Assembly (NCBI GenBank): GCA_025617745.1
Contig: CM046853.1
Location: forward strand, 12,540,974-12,604,973
Direction of reading: 5' to 3'
DNA length: 64,000 nucleotides
Source of the DNA: Heliocidaris erythrogramma
Taxonomy: Eukaryota; Echinodermata; Echinoidea; Camarodonta; Echinometridae
Positions 47,286 through 60,422 of the stretch are shown here, in pieces. The translations under genes and the position numbers were made by a program. The notes below the pieces were generated by a model. The model saw only the letters and a program-made list of their open reading frames with translations. It made no database searches and had not been told where the DNA came from. How positions within the stretch are numbered: the stretch's first letter is position 1; the number at the start of each line of letters is the position of its first letter.

Positions 47286-49600
47286 AAGTTGCAGGACAAA
47301 AGCAAATAAAATTGACTGGAAACCCTATTATCTCACCCCTTGCGCGCCCCTCCTCTATCTAAGCCAGTTGGTATGGAAATATTTTTAAAATTTTAACCCA
47401 TTAACATCACTGTTTTGATGTCACTTTGGATTTAAAAAAAAAATATTTGAACCCTCTGAACCCCCCCCCCCCCCCCGTTACAGGCCTGCCATGGACTTAC
47501 TACAAATAATTCTTTGAATGACCCTTTGAAAAAATTGATTGCAACATGGTATATTGGTATTACGTACAAAATTCGACGAAAATGAATGGTGAAAGACGAC
47601 ATTGATTAATTATAGAATTGCCAGATTAGGAAGATACGGGACAAAATCAAAATGAAATGTATTAAAATAGACCGAAAGATCGATATCTTATCATGTTATT
47701 TCCCCTTTCCATCACCTCTCCCCTCGCTTCTACTTTTTTTTTTTTTTTTTTTTTTTCAAGCGGACCTCTGCTCGCCAACGGGAGGGGGGGGGTTCGTTCG
47801 AACCCAATGAACCCCCCCCTAGTTACGGGCCTGTACATGTAGATTGCAGAAAATATATATATTATCCTTTTGTATGAAGGCTAATTACAATACTTAGTAC
47901 ATGTATACCATGTTCCAATTTTTTTTCTCGTTTCCATGTACCGGTAGTAGTACATTTGTAAATTTGACAGAAAGAGTAGAAGAATATAAATGATAGAACA
48001 ATTTGTCACAAAAATAGTCATATGAATATAATTTTATACTTTTTATATTGTAGATAAAAGAAAATTTAGTGGCAAAAATAGTCCATTCTGAGTTTCTGAC
48101 AGATTGCCAAATAAGACTAAACAAAGAAAAAGAAATTAAGATTCTTTCAACTTTGCTTATGTAATTTCATTTCTTTGTTGTTTTTGTTGTGTTTTTAAAA
48201 TGAATATTTGGCCATTAAAGCTTCAATATTTATGTATGCCTTTCATTTAGATTCTTCTGTAATACATGTAGTTTCCTGCATGTAGACAATAATTCATTAA
48301 CTAGTTGCATCTTTGATACACCTTATCATCTAGAAACTAGTGAAAGAATATTGAATCAAGTTAATCAACTATATTTTAATGAGGAAAAAAAAGTACATGT
48401 ACATGTAGGTCTTGATATGCAAACATAAGGTAAAATGTGGTTAATAGTTCAAATTTGGCCACTTTCCAATTTAGGAGTGGGAACATGAAACTGCATTTTG
48501 CAAACCTAAAAACACTGTTTGCTGCCATCTTCTGCTGACTTTTCTTTCTTTTTTTTTCTTCTTTTTTTTTCTTCCTTTCTTTCTTCTTCCTTTTTTTCAA
48601 TTATAAAGTGTAACCACAGTTTTTATTATTAGAATTATTTTGATTATTTAAATAGTAGTTTATATTTACATGTATATTGGGACCACTTGTCATTTTGAAA
48701 CATCCATGGGATAAGTATTCCACTATGTAAGAAACCTCTGGAACATCAAGAGGTGTATTTTCCAAATGTTTGGTATTGATTTTTATAAAAAAGCCGTGTA
48801 TATTTAAAACCTTTAAAATTTGAAAAGCTATTTTTGAGACAAAGATCAGGCAAGTATCTTAAATGTGTCATATATATTTTTTTTTCTGTGAAAGAAGTTG
48901 GAATTCTTAATGTGATAGTAGTGAATTCATCCCTCATCTGCCAAGCAAAACTAAACTGAGAGACTGGTACAATAAAAATTGGCATAGTTCCAGAGGACAG
49001 ACCTTGTTTTATTAGTAAATTTGGATATGACATAATACCTTGTTTTGAAGATAGTGAGGTGAAACTGACCTGGGGATAGAAACAGGAAAGGCTCTCTCTC
49101 TCTCTATGCCTTTTGTTAGAGACAATGAGGTATATCTTAGAACAGAGAGAAGGGGTTCGTTTGAAGAAAAGTGACGGTGCACTTTCCAAGTCAACCCCCC
49201 CCCCCCCCGCCAAAAATAAATAAATTTTTTGAATCTCTCAAAATTTGATCATGATAAGAATGCAAACATAATTCTATTCATGCCCCTTATTTTATCGATA
49301 TCACTTAGTACACTATTTCATTTGTAACCTTGAATGTCTTGTTGTTGTTTCTTTTACTTCTCTAAAGTTGATGATCCCAGGGTATTCTAACAATACTTGA
49401 CATGTTCAAAATAGTCTGGGCAAGTCCAGATGCACCTTATTGGTAGCTTCCTGCCAATCATAACAAGGGTCGATAGTTCAGGAGAATCTGAGTTTAGATA
49501 AATTTAGAAAACGTGGAAAGCATGTCGTCACTTTAGTTCACTCTGCATTTTAACTGCCACATTAGGTTAGTGGGTTACTGAGGGTCATTTGTGTGTTTTA
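47286..49600. other. AT-rich DNA upstream of the death-domain gene, hAT-like remnants
   Basis: C-runs at 47461-47476 and a T-run at about 47732-47757. A hAT-like right end (tagttacgggcctg) at about 47820-47833 pairs with left ends of the caggcccataactagg type at 46034 and 38257, but no matching target duplication is seen. Lys-rich and other ORFs near 48376 and 48746 derive from T/C-rich low-complexity DNA. The promoter or 5'UTR exon of the next gene may lie here. Confidence 0.45.
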
Positions 49601-49701
49601 TTTACAGTGCTTCCTATCTCTCCTATTTAGGATCCATATTGGACAGAATTTGGCAAGAGGACATCTATAAACATCAAGACCACTGCAAGAGGATTTCCAA
49701 A

Positions 49702-52700
49702 ATGGATGATGCAGGAGGCTTGGTGTATCAACAGAATGAAATCAATGGTAACTTTGCCATTCCTGACCGGCTCTTCCAATCCCATGGTGAAGATGAGGTA
49801 GACTCCTCCAGGGTGATACTGCCTTTAGGTGAGGATGAAACAGATGGCTCTCCCTCAAAGACTCTGTTGTGCTCTGTCATTCCTGACCTTGACAGAAGGG
49901 CAAAGGACAAAAATGACAATGATGATGGCTATTGTTCTCAAGATCAGGTGCATGCTGGGATGTCTGAGTCGGAGATGTACAGATTTGCCTGCATCCAAAG
50001 AGATGAAGATTCAGCTTTCAATAACAATTTCTGTCCTGCGCTGGACCCGTGCCTATCAGAAGATGCCACTGGAAAAGTACTCGGTGTAAGCATGCCACCA
50101 AATTATATCATCAGATCGAATGAGAGGAGGACTTCATTTAGTCCAAATGATAATGGAAGCTCCCAGCAGCTTGACAATGCAGGAAGTAGTGTTGGTGTTC
50201 AGGTGAAATCAATTCCATCAAGACTTTCCTTAGAGGACATCAGAACTAAAAACATAAATGCTCCACACTCGCCTTTGTCAGATACGGTACTAGACAATAC
50301 CACTTTAGAATGTTACAGAAAGGATACCTCTTCTGAAACTGGGAGTGATAATGCAAATCAGAGGACATCAACTGGCTTGAAGCGAAAATTGCAGGATGAA
50401 ACACAGAGGCCATTGGATAAGGCAGGTGTATCAGTATCTCCTAGAAAGAGGAAAGAAAGAGATGAAGATGATGGTGGTGATGATATGATCACTCCGATGC
50501 CAGCTGAACCAGATACCAAGAGGATGAGAACAGCTGATGTCATCCCAAGACAACATTCACAAGGTAGATTATAAGCTCATTTACTTTGTTAAATTGTCTG
50601 TAGCCCCATCTATCTCTTTTGAAACCTCTGGGGTTTTTTAAAAAAAGAAGGATGCTTGAAATTGTAATCAATTGAGCAATATATCATAACAGAAACTCAA
50701 CATAGCCTGTATTTGTGAAGACCATTGATGTAGTCCATAGAATGTGTTCATCTACTGCATATGCATAGTCTAGAGATAATAGCCAATAAATATTGGTAAT
50801 CAAAAAATTAAAAATAAGTCATTTTTTCACATTGAGATGTTTAGGGTAAGTTTACAAATTCATTCAAATTTTAAAGATGCACACTGTACTCTTCAAAAAT
50901 GCTTACTCCTGAAAAGTTCTGTGGCCTTTTTTTGTCCAACATACCAATAATCCAGCCTGAACCATTTGACAAATTCCAGTTCCTTATCTATTCTTTCAAC
51001 ATTCATATTATCTTGTTTTTACCAACAAGTAAAGGATATTGTGCTGTCTGAAAATTATCTTATAAAAAAGAGCACATCTATCAAAGCTTACAGTATTTTT
51101 CAGCTTATATCATGTACCGGTATGTACATGTGTGTATGTGAATGTCCATGGGTAATTGATTAATTTTATCAAATTTCTCACCATTCATTTGAATAGGCCC
51201 TTTGATGAGGCAGCAGCCAAGAGTGCGGAACTCCTATGACATTCAAGGAGAGGCTAATTGGGTGGTTGAGCAGCCTCAAAACTGCACCTTCCATAGTAAG
51301 TTTTGTTTCAGAAATATTAATGTCTCAAAAATAAATAATAAAACATCATGGTATTATAGATATAAATTGTGATGTATTCTCACCAATGAATATCACTGGA
51401 AATATATATTTAGTCTATAAATGACTGTACTACATTGTAACTACCTCAAATCCAGTTTGTTGACACAAAAATGTATGCACCTTTAAATCCATGTTAAGCA
51501 TATATTCACAGGAAAACATGAAAATTAGTGATGAACATGTGACGATCAGGTTAACAAATGAAGTTACTATTATCTAACATTTGACTGTTACAAGGATTGT
51601 GAATTAAATAATGAGGGGATGATTTGTTTAAAAAGTGTCAACTATTTATAGGCTTCAAATGGACAAACATACTTTTTGGTACCTAATATACCTGTACATG
51701 TAAGTGCATGTACATGTCATGTATGCATGTATGTAGGAAAGTGAGGATGAGGATCAAAGGGAGAACTTCCAAAGCATTGAATAACACAATGCTCCTTCGA
51801 GTCTCCTTCTGTCATCTTCTTGATTGCATTTGACATTTATGGTTTTAGAATAATTGCTAGTACTAATATTACCTTGTTTACACATTGATCCGGCTCGCGG
51901 GTCTGACACGACTCTCGTGTCGAACCCGCCTCAAGCTCCCATGGGAGGACAACATGTATAGAATTGCGGATCGCAGATCACTTTCATCTTCTCTCTTCTA
52001 TATTTGTTTATGTATTTCTTTGTTTAATCTTAATTCTTCATGAATTTCATTGTTTTTCATTCTCTCTTCTTCCTTTTTCTTATGTTTTTCTTCTTTTCTT
52101 TTTGTTTTCCCTTTCATAAATTGCCGTGTTCAACACAGCTTTCTGTTTATACATCAGCATTATTGCCGGGTCTGATACGACTCGCAGATCGGAAGCTACT
52201 TTTCTGACGGAGCTAAAAAGGCGTGTTCGACCCGAATCTCGGATCACACTGATCGCGTTTATACATCACAAAATTGCCATGTTCGACACGACTCGCGTAT
52301 CGAACCCGCGAGTCGGATCAATGTGTAAACGCGGTATATGTCTTGCAAGTATTGTCTGTGAATAATAAAAACATTTTTTGTGGAGAGCCAGAAGGGTGTA
52401 ACTCTGTTTTAAAGTATGAGTAATCAGAACTGTGTGGCCTTCTTGCTCTCAGCATAGGACATGATAGTGATAAACACATCCATCATGGTGGTATTAGAGC
52501 AGTGATGTCACACTTTTGACATTTTATGGGTGCACTCTTGGATGTCTTCCAAATCTAAACACGGTACATCCTCTCTGGCTTTTTGGCTGGGTGCCCAGAG
52601 ACTACTACAGGAAATGTTGGGATATATTGATGGACCAGGTGTGATTGTTTTGATCATATATTGAACTTATCTCCCTTTGTTTGTACTTGTGTAATACATG

Positions 52701-54648
52701 TACATGTATGCTGACCTCAATTAGTCCATGGTCTACAAATGTTCTCTCCACTATATGTTTTTCCTATCCAGTTGTAGACTCTATGCTAATTAATGCACAT
52801 CGTAAAATTTCTTAGTTCATATTATTGTTCATTATTTTTATAGTATGTATGTGGATCGTTTATGTATTTCTTGTTTTATGCCACTTGAAAACACCTCTGT
52901 CTGTCTTCTCTTCATAAAATGTTCCCTTTGTTTTACATATTTATTTTGCCTTAACAAATAGTTTATCATCAGACTTTCCATTTCTTCTCTTATACTTATT
53001 CTGTATTTAAGTTTTCTTTCATTTTGCTGGTTATCTTAAGCTTACAGTTTCTGGTGTATTTCCCCTCTCCCCTCCTCTCTTAACTCAATTTCATATCAGC
53101 TATATCTATTGTTAAATATTATTGTATTCTTCACCGCTATTTTCTTTCTTATTGTATCCCCCGGCAGAATGCCGGAGCATACTTTGGATTCAGCAGCATT
53201 TCGCGGCGGCGTCACATTCTTGTGTGCGCTCTAGCGGTCACATTTCTCAACGGAATTCTTTCAGACTTTGTATGGAGTTGTATCTTGGTAAAATCTGGAC
53301 ACCTATAATTTCTGGTGATGCTGTCCCCCAGTGTTCCATCATATTTTGGTTGCATGCATTCTGGAGGACACATTTGTTGACTGCTTTCTTTCAGATTTTG
53401 TATGGAGGTCCATCATAGATTACTCTAGACCTCTACAGTTTTTGGTGATGCTGCCTCCAGTGTTCCATCTTTCATAGGGTCAAAGGTCATATTTTAGTGG
53501 ATATCTTGTGTGCGCTCTGAGGTTACATTTCTTGACAGATTTCTTTTGAATTTTCTATAGAGATGCATTATACTCTAATCTACACACATTGTAGATTAAG
53601 GGAGGTTCTTTGTCCCACCTTCGAATCGCTGCCATTGCCGGGGGATACATTCGCATTGCGCGGCAATGGACTTTTCTAGTTTTCTAGTGATATTGAATTA
53701 GTGTAATATAAAGCATGCCAGTAAAAAACTGATTAACAGTTTTTTTTAATATACTTCAAATCTTTTCTTTTGAATATGAAGTCTACCAACCCCAAGGCTC
53801 ATCATCAGGAGGTCCTCCCAAGCAGCACCCTGTGGAATGGGCAGGAGTCAACATCCATCAGGTCCCAGGTAAGTCATCATCTTGAACAGCATTTTTATAA
53901 AATCAAAAAACATATAGCAATTTCTTTTACTTGCTAGAATCAAACTTCCAGAACGCCACGTTGTTTTGAGGATATGCTAAAAACACTGTCCATGTTACAA
54001 AAGCCGACTGTGGAAGCCCACTATTTGTTCTATTAAATTTCCAAAGCCTGTAAAGAGTTAAGACTAACTTTAATTTTAGTTTGATGTGGAAAGATGTAGT
54101 CTCCCATAAATTTTGCCATGTACATGTACTTTCACATTTGTTAAGCACCCTTGTTTGTCAAACCCCTCTGTTGAATATTAAGGAAAGAACATTGATATGG
54201 CATATGAAATTATATTTGGAAGCTCCATAAAGCTATATGTCCATCCATTAATTTAGGTTGCTAAATGAAGTTTTATGTACAAATAAAATAGTATGCTAAT
54301 TTGTTAAATGAACACTACTTCTGTATCCCATTGATAGATGAAGATCTGAAGGCAGCATTTGAAGCATCATCCAAGGCCATCTCTGTAGCCATCAACTGGA
54401 AGAGGTTTGCCAGGATGCTACCTGTCTCCAGGAGCCCCTCTCTGGAGAAGGAGCTAAGCACCCTGGAGTTATGTGGTGGATCCACACAGGATAAAGCCAT
54501 GGCTGTGCTCCTTCGATGGTGGAGGGAGGAGCATGGATGTCGTTGTGATGACGACGTTAAGGCGATGCTGAGGGAAGGGTTAGAGGATTGTGGACTTAAA
54601 CGAGTGGTCAAAGACCTAGATCGCATCTTCAAGAAAGGTAGACCATAG
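49702..54648 (+). CDS. Death-domain protein with disordered NLS-bearing N-terminus, 4 coding exons, 452 aa
   Basis: Coding exons are 49702-50563, 51197-51295, 53782-53868 and 54338-54648. All introns are GT..AG and phase 1, giving 1,359 nt including the stop. Residues 1-287 are low-complexity, acidic and Ser-rich with basic clusters (KRK 227-229, PRKRK 247-251, TKRMR 272-276) that resemble nuclear localisation signals. Residues 288-349 form a Pro/Gly/Gln-rich linker. Residues 350-446 match the six-helix death domain: W370 in NWKRFARMLPVS (helix 1-2), DKAMAVLLRWW (401-411), and a final GLKRVVKDLDRIF. Death domains mediate homotypic assembly in apoptosis and innate-immune signalling. The fusion to a probable nuclear region does not match a family I know. 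Start: MDD after a likely acceptor at 49608; the frame is open upstream, so a further 5' coding exon is possible. Confidence 0.85.
51872..52334. mobile_element. TIR element, 463 bp, in intron 2 of the death-domain gene
   Basis: The ends ccttgtttacacattgatcc and (reverse complement) ccgcgtttacacattgatcc pair, followed by ggctcgcgggt/gactcgcgggt and 'gacacgactc' blocks. The flanks are TA on both sides. 'cgtgtttatac..atc' blocks recur inside as sub-repeats. A TA target suggests a Tc1/mariner-like origin, uncertain. Confidence 0.72.
53153..53648. mobile_element. Element with tgtatcccccggca ends and internal repeats, intron 2
   Basis: The terminal tgtatcccccggca is inverted at both ends. Inside, a ~140-bp unit ('ttctttcagattttgtatgg', 'ggtgatgctg', 'agtgttccat') is repeated about 2.5 times. 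No transposase and no certain target duplication. Confidence 0.65.
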
Positions 54649-55546
54649 GCTGTAATATTTGGAAGGAGGAATAAACTCTGAACCTGGAGTCACCCACAAA
54701 TTTACTTCCTCAAGCTATGGATTAATGACTCAACATTCAAAATGTACAGAGCATACATTAATGTAGTTAATATCATCATGAAATGTTAATATCATCATGA
54801 AATAACACAGGGTATTTGCTGAAGTGTTGGGTTTGAAGCAAGTCATAAATTCATGTGTATGGTATGAAAGGAGCAGATAAGGATATCATTTTAATGAAAT
54901 GGGTTTCATTACTACTATATTTAGATGTTGACAATTGTAATTGCAAGCATTTGTGAGTGTATAAAAACTTATCAAGGCATCACAATCCTTGATTTTGTAA
55001 TGCATTCTCAGTTTCTTTCATGATATGAATAATTTTGATGCATGTCTTTTTAGTCTAAAAAGATTAATCGATAAATAAACAGCTAATGATTTGAATGGTA
55101 CTACAAAATAGAAGTACATGTAGCTGTAATTCATGAAAACAGGAACCCACAAACTCTTATTTCAGAAAAGGACTTGCCTTTTGTAGCTTTTAAGTGTTAG
55201 ATTATGTGTGGGTTGAAAGGCATTGTAAGTCTGTGCACGGCTTATTGCATGTATTTATCAGCCAGTTCTGTCTTCTTCACTTTTTTATCTTTGTAAATAT
55301 TGGACAGTGATTTTACTATGTACATATTTGATGAACTGTAGATTAATGCCAAAGTGAGAATTATTTGAAATGTACTTTTCTATTAATGTCATAATCATGT
55401 ACTAGATCCAAAAGTAGTTAAAATGTGTGTACTTCTAATACATTTTGTAATGTTCGTACACAAGAACATATTTGTCAATGGTATTTGACAAGTACTCTTT
55501 CAGAAATAACTTAAGCATCATTAAAAGGTACTATTGACCTCATGCA

Positions 55547-55605
55547 AATAAAATGTTCATTTTTCTTATTTGATAGGATGGCCAGTGTTATGAAATATTA
55601 ATAAA
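55547..55605 (+). terminator. Candidate polyadenylation signals of the death-domain gene
   Basis: Two AATAAA hexamers (55547 and 55600) about 0.9 kb after the stop codon. An alternative proximal hexamer is at 54670. Confidence 0.4.
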
Positions 55606-56290
55606 ATATTTTGTCTGAAACTCCAGTATACAACCATAAATCAAATGTTAGTTGAAGCAATTGACCCTAATGTTATTAATGTGCAAGATATATGACTGCA
55701 CATTTTGCGCGAAGGTATTATCCTTCTAAAATTGTCATACATGTACTTCTTTCCTCCACGTTTTAGGAACCTGCAAGGTTCTAAAAATGCATAAAGTGTG
55801 CCTATAATGCTTGCATTCTAATGACAAATTTTATCCTCAAATTCTGATGTTTACAACTTATGATTGGTGAGAAGTTTGGGATGCTGTGTTAGTCTTGAAA
55901 AAATGGCTCGGAATGTTTGACACACCCTCAGTTTGGTTATTCTTGGAATGCCCTTTCTGAAATATTTTGTTCTGCTCATCATTGACTTTGTAAATATCAT
56001 TTTACAATCAGCTTCACATCTGTTTATGGATGAAATTTCAAGTTATCTCATATTTGAAACAATTTCTCTCATTGACACCCATTGGAATGCATCCATCAAT
56101 TCTACTGCAATCTTTTTGCATTTTCAGAACTCTTGGTATTGTGTTTGGTTAGAGTATATTTCTTAAATATAATGCTAAGAATGGCAAACATTTTCTTGAA
56201 TCTTTTCGGTCTGCCTGGCAGTTCTTGATGAGCTGAATTGTTTGATTCAGCTTTCAAACTACATGTATAGGTTATATTGTGATTGTTTTG

Positions 56291-56466
56291 CCCAGTCAGA
56301 CCTCACCGATAATGAGAACGATAATAAGATTTTCAGTTAAAGGTACATCCTACTATGCTATGTGTGCATGTAAAAATGCCTGTGTATTTGAATAATTGGG
56401 CAGCTGTAAGGTGTATCTTTAACCAAAAATCTTGTTATCAATAAGGTCTGACCAGCTCTTTAGGGC
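56291..56466. mobile_element. Diverged relative of the 23122 MITE
   Basis: The order of blocks (gaccg/acctcaccgataatgag, cgataataagattt, aaaggtacatcct, gggcagct, gtatctttaa, ttgttatcaata, ggtctgaccagctct) follows the 182-bp MITE at 23122. Ends are eroded. Confidence 0.5.
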
Positions 56467-58534
56467 TGTGATTGTAGGCAATAGTTTGTCTCTTGCAGTC
56501 AAAACGTGAGTGCACCTTCGTTTAAAAGCCTTCTGTATTCAGTAATTGTAGTCTCCATTTTCTGGAGTGAAATAGAACATATTTTGCCAAACATTTTCAG
56601 CTGATCTACAACATTTTAACATCATTTTCTATCTTATACTGCCATGTTGTGTTTGTAGTATTATTTTGTGTCTGTTCTTTTGCAGGAATATTTTGTATCT
56701 TTTTTTTATACCTGTTCATGTAGTATTCATTTCTTTTTATTTTGTTGTACACAATCATTACATCACCTTGTTAGTATTGAAATAGGTTCCTTTTATTTTT
56801 GTTTTGTATAAATAAGAAGACCATTACAGGTATATGAATGCAAGAAATGTAAAATGCAGGTCTTACATTAGCCCATTTCTTTTTTTTTTCTTTTGTTCTT
56901 TGTTCATACTCTATTACTCTTGCACCTCAAAAGTGCATATGACTTTTTTTACAGAATTTTTAAAATTTGAGTTTGGTATCAAACTTGTTCTGACATGCCG
57001 GAGATCCAAGGACAAAGTAGAAGATATTAAAAGTGAATAGGATGTTATTCTATTTTCCTTTTTACCCTATAATAGGTGAAATGGAATCTTCTGGAAGAGA
57101 AGGAAAATAATGCTTACCGGTACAGAAAAGTAATCAACTGATGTTGACAAGTTTTGGAAGCTCTCATCATGTAGCATGATTTATTGTTTTGATACCGTTC
57201 TTAAATTATTTTGTTTTCGAAGAAGGGCACGAGATGCCTTTCTTGATTATGGCATTATTTTTAATGGGAAAAGATAGCTTGATCGATGTTCAGGACTTGT
57301 CAGATTTGTATTTGCAAGAAATTAATTTTAATGCTCATACTGCCCCTCCAACCCCAATTTTAATTTTAATGGATGGACAAGTTTGCTTGGTTTTATTTTG
57401 TGGTATTGTTCACTCCAGCCTATACAGGTATAGTATATACTATCATTGCAGCATTACTGTAGGCCCTTCAGTTAATATTTACTTTACAATATAATTGCTA
57501 CACTTCAGGTACTGCTGGCAGATCCTGGAAAGTGTTATTTAGCAACCAGTACTATTTTTGTTTTACATCAATACACACATTGCCATTTTGAATATCTTTC
57601 CCATCTTCAGTGCAGAAATATGATTTCCAGTAAAATAAAACATGATTGTGAATTCTCTCAATCTTCATAACCATTTTCTCTTTGCCCCATCCCCTTTCCG
57701 CTTCGGTCACTTTATGGCACAAAAATATTTTAAATAAATTCATTCATGTCTTGAGGAGAAAAGACAGTATGACCCATGTTGTCTTTTTTTCAGATCTAGT
57801 CCCATATGCACATATTTTGTTGCATTGAAGATTTAAAATACTGATAGAAAATGGATACATGTATGTACAATCAATTTGTCACATGCTTTTAATATAGTAA
57901 TTAACATTAACTTTCTCACTAGTGCCATCGTGTAATTGATAGGTTTTAATGGGTAGATGTAAGTACTGGTTTTTTAAAGTGTAAATACATTTGTAATAAA
58001 AATAAAAATATTTGCTCAGTACATATGTTGTACATGTACTGTGAACTTAAAATTTTGTAGTATACTATTGAAACCAATTGTATTCTGTATTGAACTTTGA
58101 ATTGTTTATGAATACATATGAAATGCATAAAGTTGTTTTCAAGTTTCTTTCTTTTCTTGTTCGCATTTGTCATTTACTGGCATTCATGTCTGAACAACAA
58201 AAAAAAATGGTGCTTCAGAATTACTTGCCCAGTGTATCAGGGCACCCTATTGCCAGATGGGCAATTCCACAGAAAATGTTCCCTTGCCCAAAATCACAAA
58301 ATTAGGCGATAACTCAAGAAATATTTGTTCAAAAGGCTCTTTAATTATGAGTACTAAAATAAGAGAAGCATATTTAGGCATGGTTTTCTTACAAAAAGTC
58401 ACTTTTCAGTCAAAATGTAGCAACATTTTTGGTCAAAACATCCTATCTTCGGGTCTCATTATTTTACACCACAAGCACTTCAGATTTGATTTTTTGATAG
58501 TAAATTGTGATGAATGGAACAAAGATTGCAAATA

Positions 58535-58708
58535 CAGTGGAACCTTGTTATAACAAACTCCTTGGGACCAAGAATATTACCTCTTTATATTGAAACCTTG
58601 TTATATCAGGGCTAAAAAACAATAGAATACAAAGAAGTTGACTGGCAAAATTACCTTGTTATAATGAGAGTTTGTTATAACAGTGGTCTTTATAACGAGG
58701 TCCCACTG
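58535..58708. mobile_element. Tc1/mariner- or pogo-like MITE, 174 bp
   Basis: The ends cagtggaaccttgttataac and (reverse complement) cagtgggacctcgttataaa are flanked by TA on each side. Internal 'ttgttataa' motifs repeat. TA target and CAGTGG ends fit the pogo/mariner group. Confidence 0.88.
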
Positions 58709-59504
58709 TACAGATTTGCATGTTCCAATGAACACTTTAAAGCCACACTACATGGGTTTATCAAAAATGTGTAATCTTTTGTAGAAATGTTTAAAGTATG
58801 TTTATAGGCTTCTGTTAATACCTAAATTAGACCCATTGAACCCCAAAACTCACTGAATTTTCAAACTATTCAAGATGAATGTGACTGCGTCTCCTTTATG
58901 CCTCTGCCTGAAACTGTTCTTGAAATATTGTGATAACCAGAATAAAAAGCCTCTAATTACATGTACCTCTTTGACATTTGACCTTACACCTTATAACCCA
59001 AAAGTCTGATCACTTATCTCCTCCTAGTCATGAATACAAAATAAATGAGATATGGTGACAACAAATGTAAAAAAACATTCATTTCACATACACCTGTATA
59101 ATGACCTCCATGACCTGTCACCTTTGACCTACGTGAACAAAAATCTAATGGTGATGCTATGGAACCAAATTGATAGTAGGGTTCGTTGTGCTACATCGAA
59201 ACAATCTTTTGTTACTTTGTACTGGAGATTTAGAAACAACATTAATTGAATTTGTCTCAAGTTTATCTCAAGTTTGACTATTCTACTTGCATTAACATAA
59301 TTGTTATAATGGACACACGTGCTCCTGCAGGTCTGTCTTTGTGTTGTTGTTTTTGTTTTTCGCCCATGATTATATGTGTATATGATCTTGTTTGTATGTG
59401 TCTCATTTTTGTGTTATGCAGGGCCTGCAAGTATAACAGTGTGTTACTCACTGATGTGGTTACCCTGGGTAAACAATACTAAAATAAATTTAAAAATGCA
59501 TACT

Positions 59505-59965
59505 AGTTCCAAGTTTGAAGTTCATACCTCAAAATGGTTCTTGAGATATCGCATTAACAAGGCTAACACCTGCAATTTCAGAAATTGACCTTTGACCTAC
59601 ATACCCCAAAATCTAATCAGATCGTCTTCCTATGGTGATACTTCTAGCACCATGTTTGAAGTTCATACCTCGTGGCTTTTGAGTTATCGCGAGAACAAGG
59701 CCAACGCATAAAATTTCAGAAATTGGCCTCTGCGACCTATGACCTTTGACCTACGTACCACAAAATCTAATCAGATCGTCTTCCTATGGTGATACATACT
59801 AACACCAATTTTGAAGTTCATAGCTCATGTGGTTCTTGAGTTATCGCGAAAACGAGGCTAACACCTGCAATTTCAGAAATTGACCTCTGTGACCTTTGAC
59901 CTACGTCCCCCAAAATCTAATATCGTCTTCCTATGGTGATACATACTAGCACCAAGTTTGACCAA
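59505..59965 (+). repeat. Three ~155-bp units of the AGGTCA-rich satellite family
   Basis: The units contain 'gttcttgagatatcgc', 'gacctttgacctac', 'ccccaaaatctaatc', 'cttcctatggtgatac' and 'tgaagttcatacctc'. They are the inverse of 15265-15660 and diverged from the 62646-64000 array. Confidence 0.9.
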
Positions 59966-60016
59966 AAAGTAATCAAAATGTTAGCAAATACTTCATATAA
60001 AGGAGAGCTCCATTCT

Positions 60017-60150
60017 GGGCCCTGTTGCATAAAACTTACCATTAGTGGTAACTCTGCCATCAATAGTAACTACCATGGTAACATCACTCAACAGCCAATC
60101 AAAATCAAGGTTTCCATGGCAAAGTTACCGTTAATGGTAATCCATTATCA
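60017..60150. mobile_element. Partial MITE, gggccctgttgcataaaac end
   Basis: A left end of a commonly dispersed type and an internal inverted block (ttaccattagtggtaact / agttaccgttaatggtaa). The right terminal end is missing. Confidence 0.45.
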
Positions 60151-60269
60151 CAATGTTTCATACTTTATTATACATGTAGACCATGACACCCCCAAAATAT
60201 ACACAACAGAGTCATTTTTTTTTAAAGAAATGATGTAAGGTCTGTGGCATTCCCAAGCACATCAATTAC

Positions 60270-60422
60270 CAGTGTTGTATTCGAGGCCAGCACTTCCAAG
60301 TCACGAGGCCACTGAAAAATGATACCTTCCATAGGTTTTGTACACGTGACTCGGTCTGAGGCCGAGGCCAAGGCCAAGGCCACTAAATTATGGCCTCGAG
60401 GCCGGCCTCGAATACAACACTG
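60270..60422. mobile_element. hAT-like MITE, 153 bp, GGCC-rich
   Basis: The ends cagtgttgtattcgaggcc and the complement are perfect over 19 bp, flanked by tcaattac/ccaattac (7/8). The interior has repeated 'aggcc' words. Unusually GC-rich for this window. Confidence 0.88.

Larger units (their letters stand above)
54649..58530 (+). other. AT-rich stretch, probable long 3'UTR plus intergenic DNA
   Basis: No gene with domain or splice support is seen. Poly-A hexamers occur right after the stop (54670-54675) and at 55547-55552 and 55600-55605. A diverged MITE lies at 56291-56466. Small ORFs such as 57189-57494 have no recognisable features. Confidence 0.5.

Noticed and set aside
46034..47833. 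A single hAT-like element spanning from the caggcccataactagg end to the tagttacgggcctg end
   Set aside because: The ends are compatible but the flanking 8-mers do not match, and the left end lies inside the duplicated unit while the right end lies outside it.
48376..48600. Lys-rich minus-strand ORF
   Set aside because: Arises from a T/C-rich low-complexity tract.
49591..49701. Earlier ATG at 49591 as the start of the death-domain protein
   Set aside because: This ATG lies upstream of a good polypyrimidine-AG acceptor (ending at 49608), so it is probably intronic; the MDD start at 49702 is preferred, though an upstream coding exon cannot be excluded.
54315..54632. 105-aa minus-strand ORF
   Set aside because: Antisense shadow of the last death-domain exon, which has clear domain and splice evidence on the plus strand.
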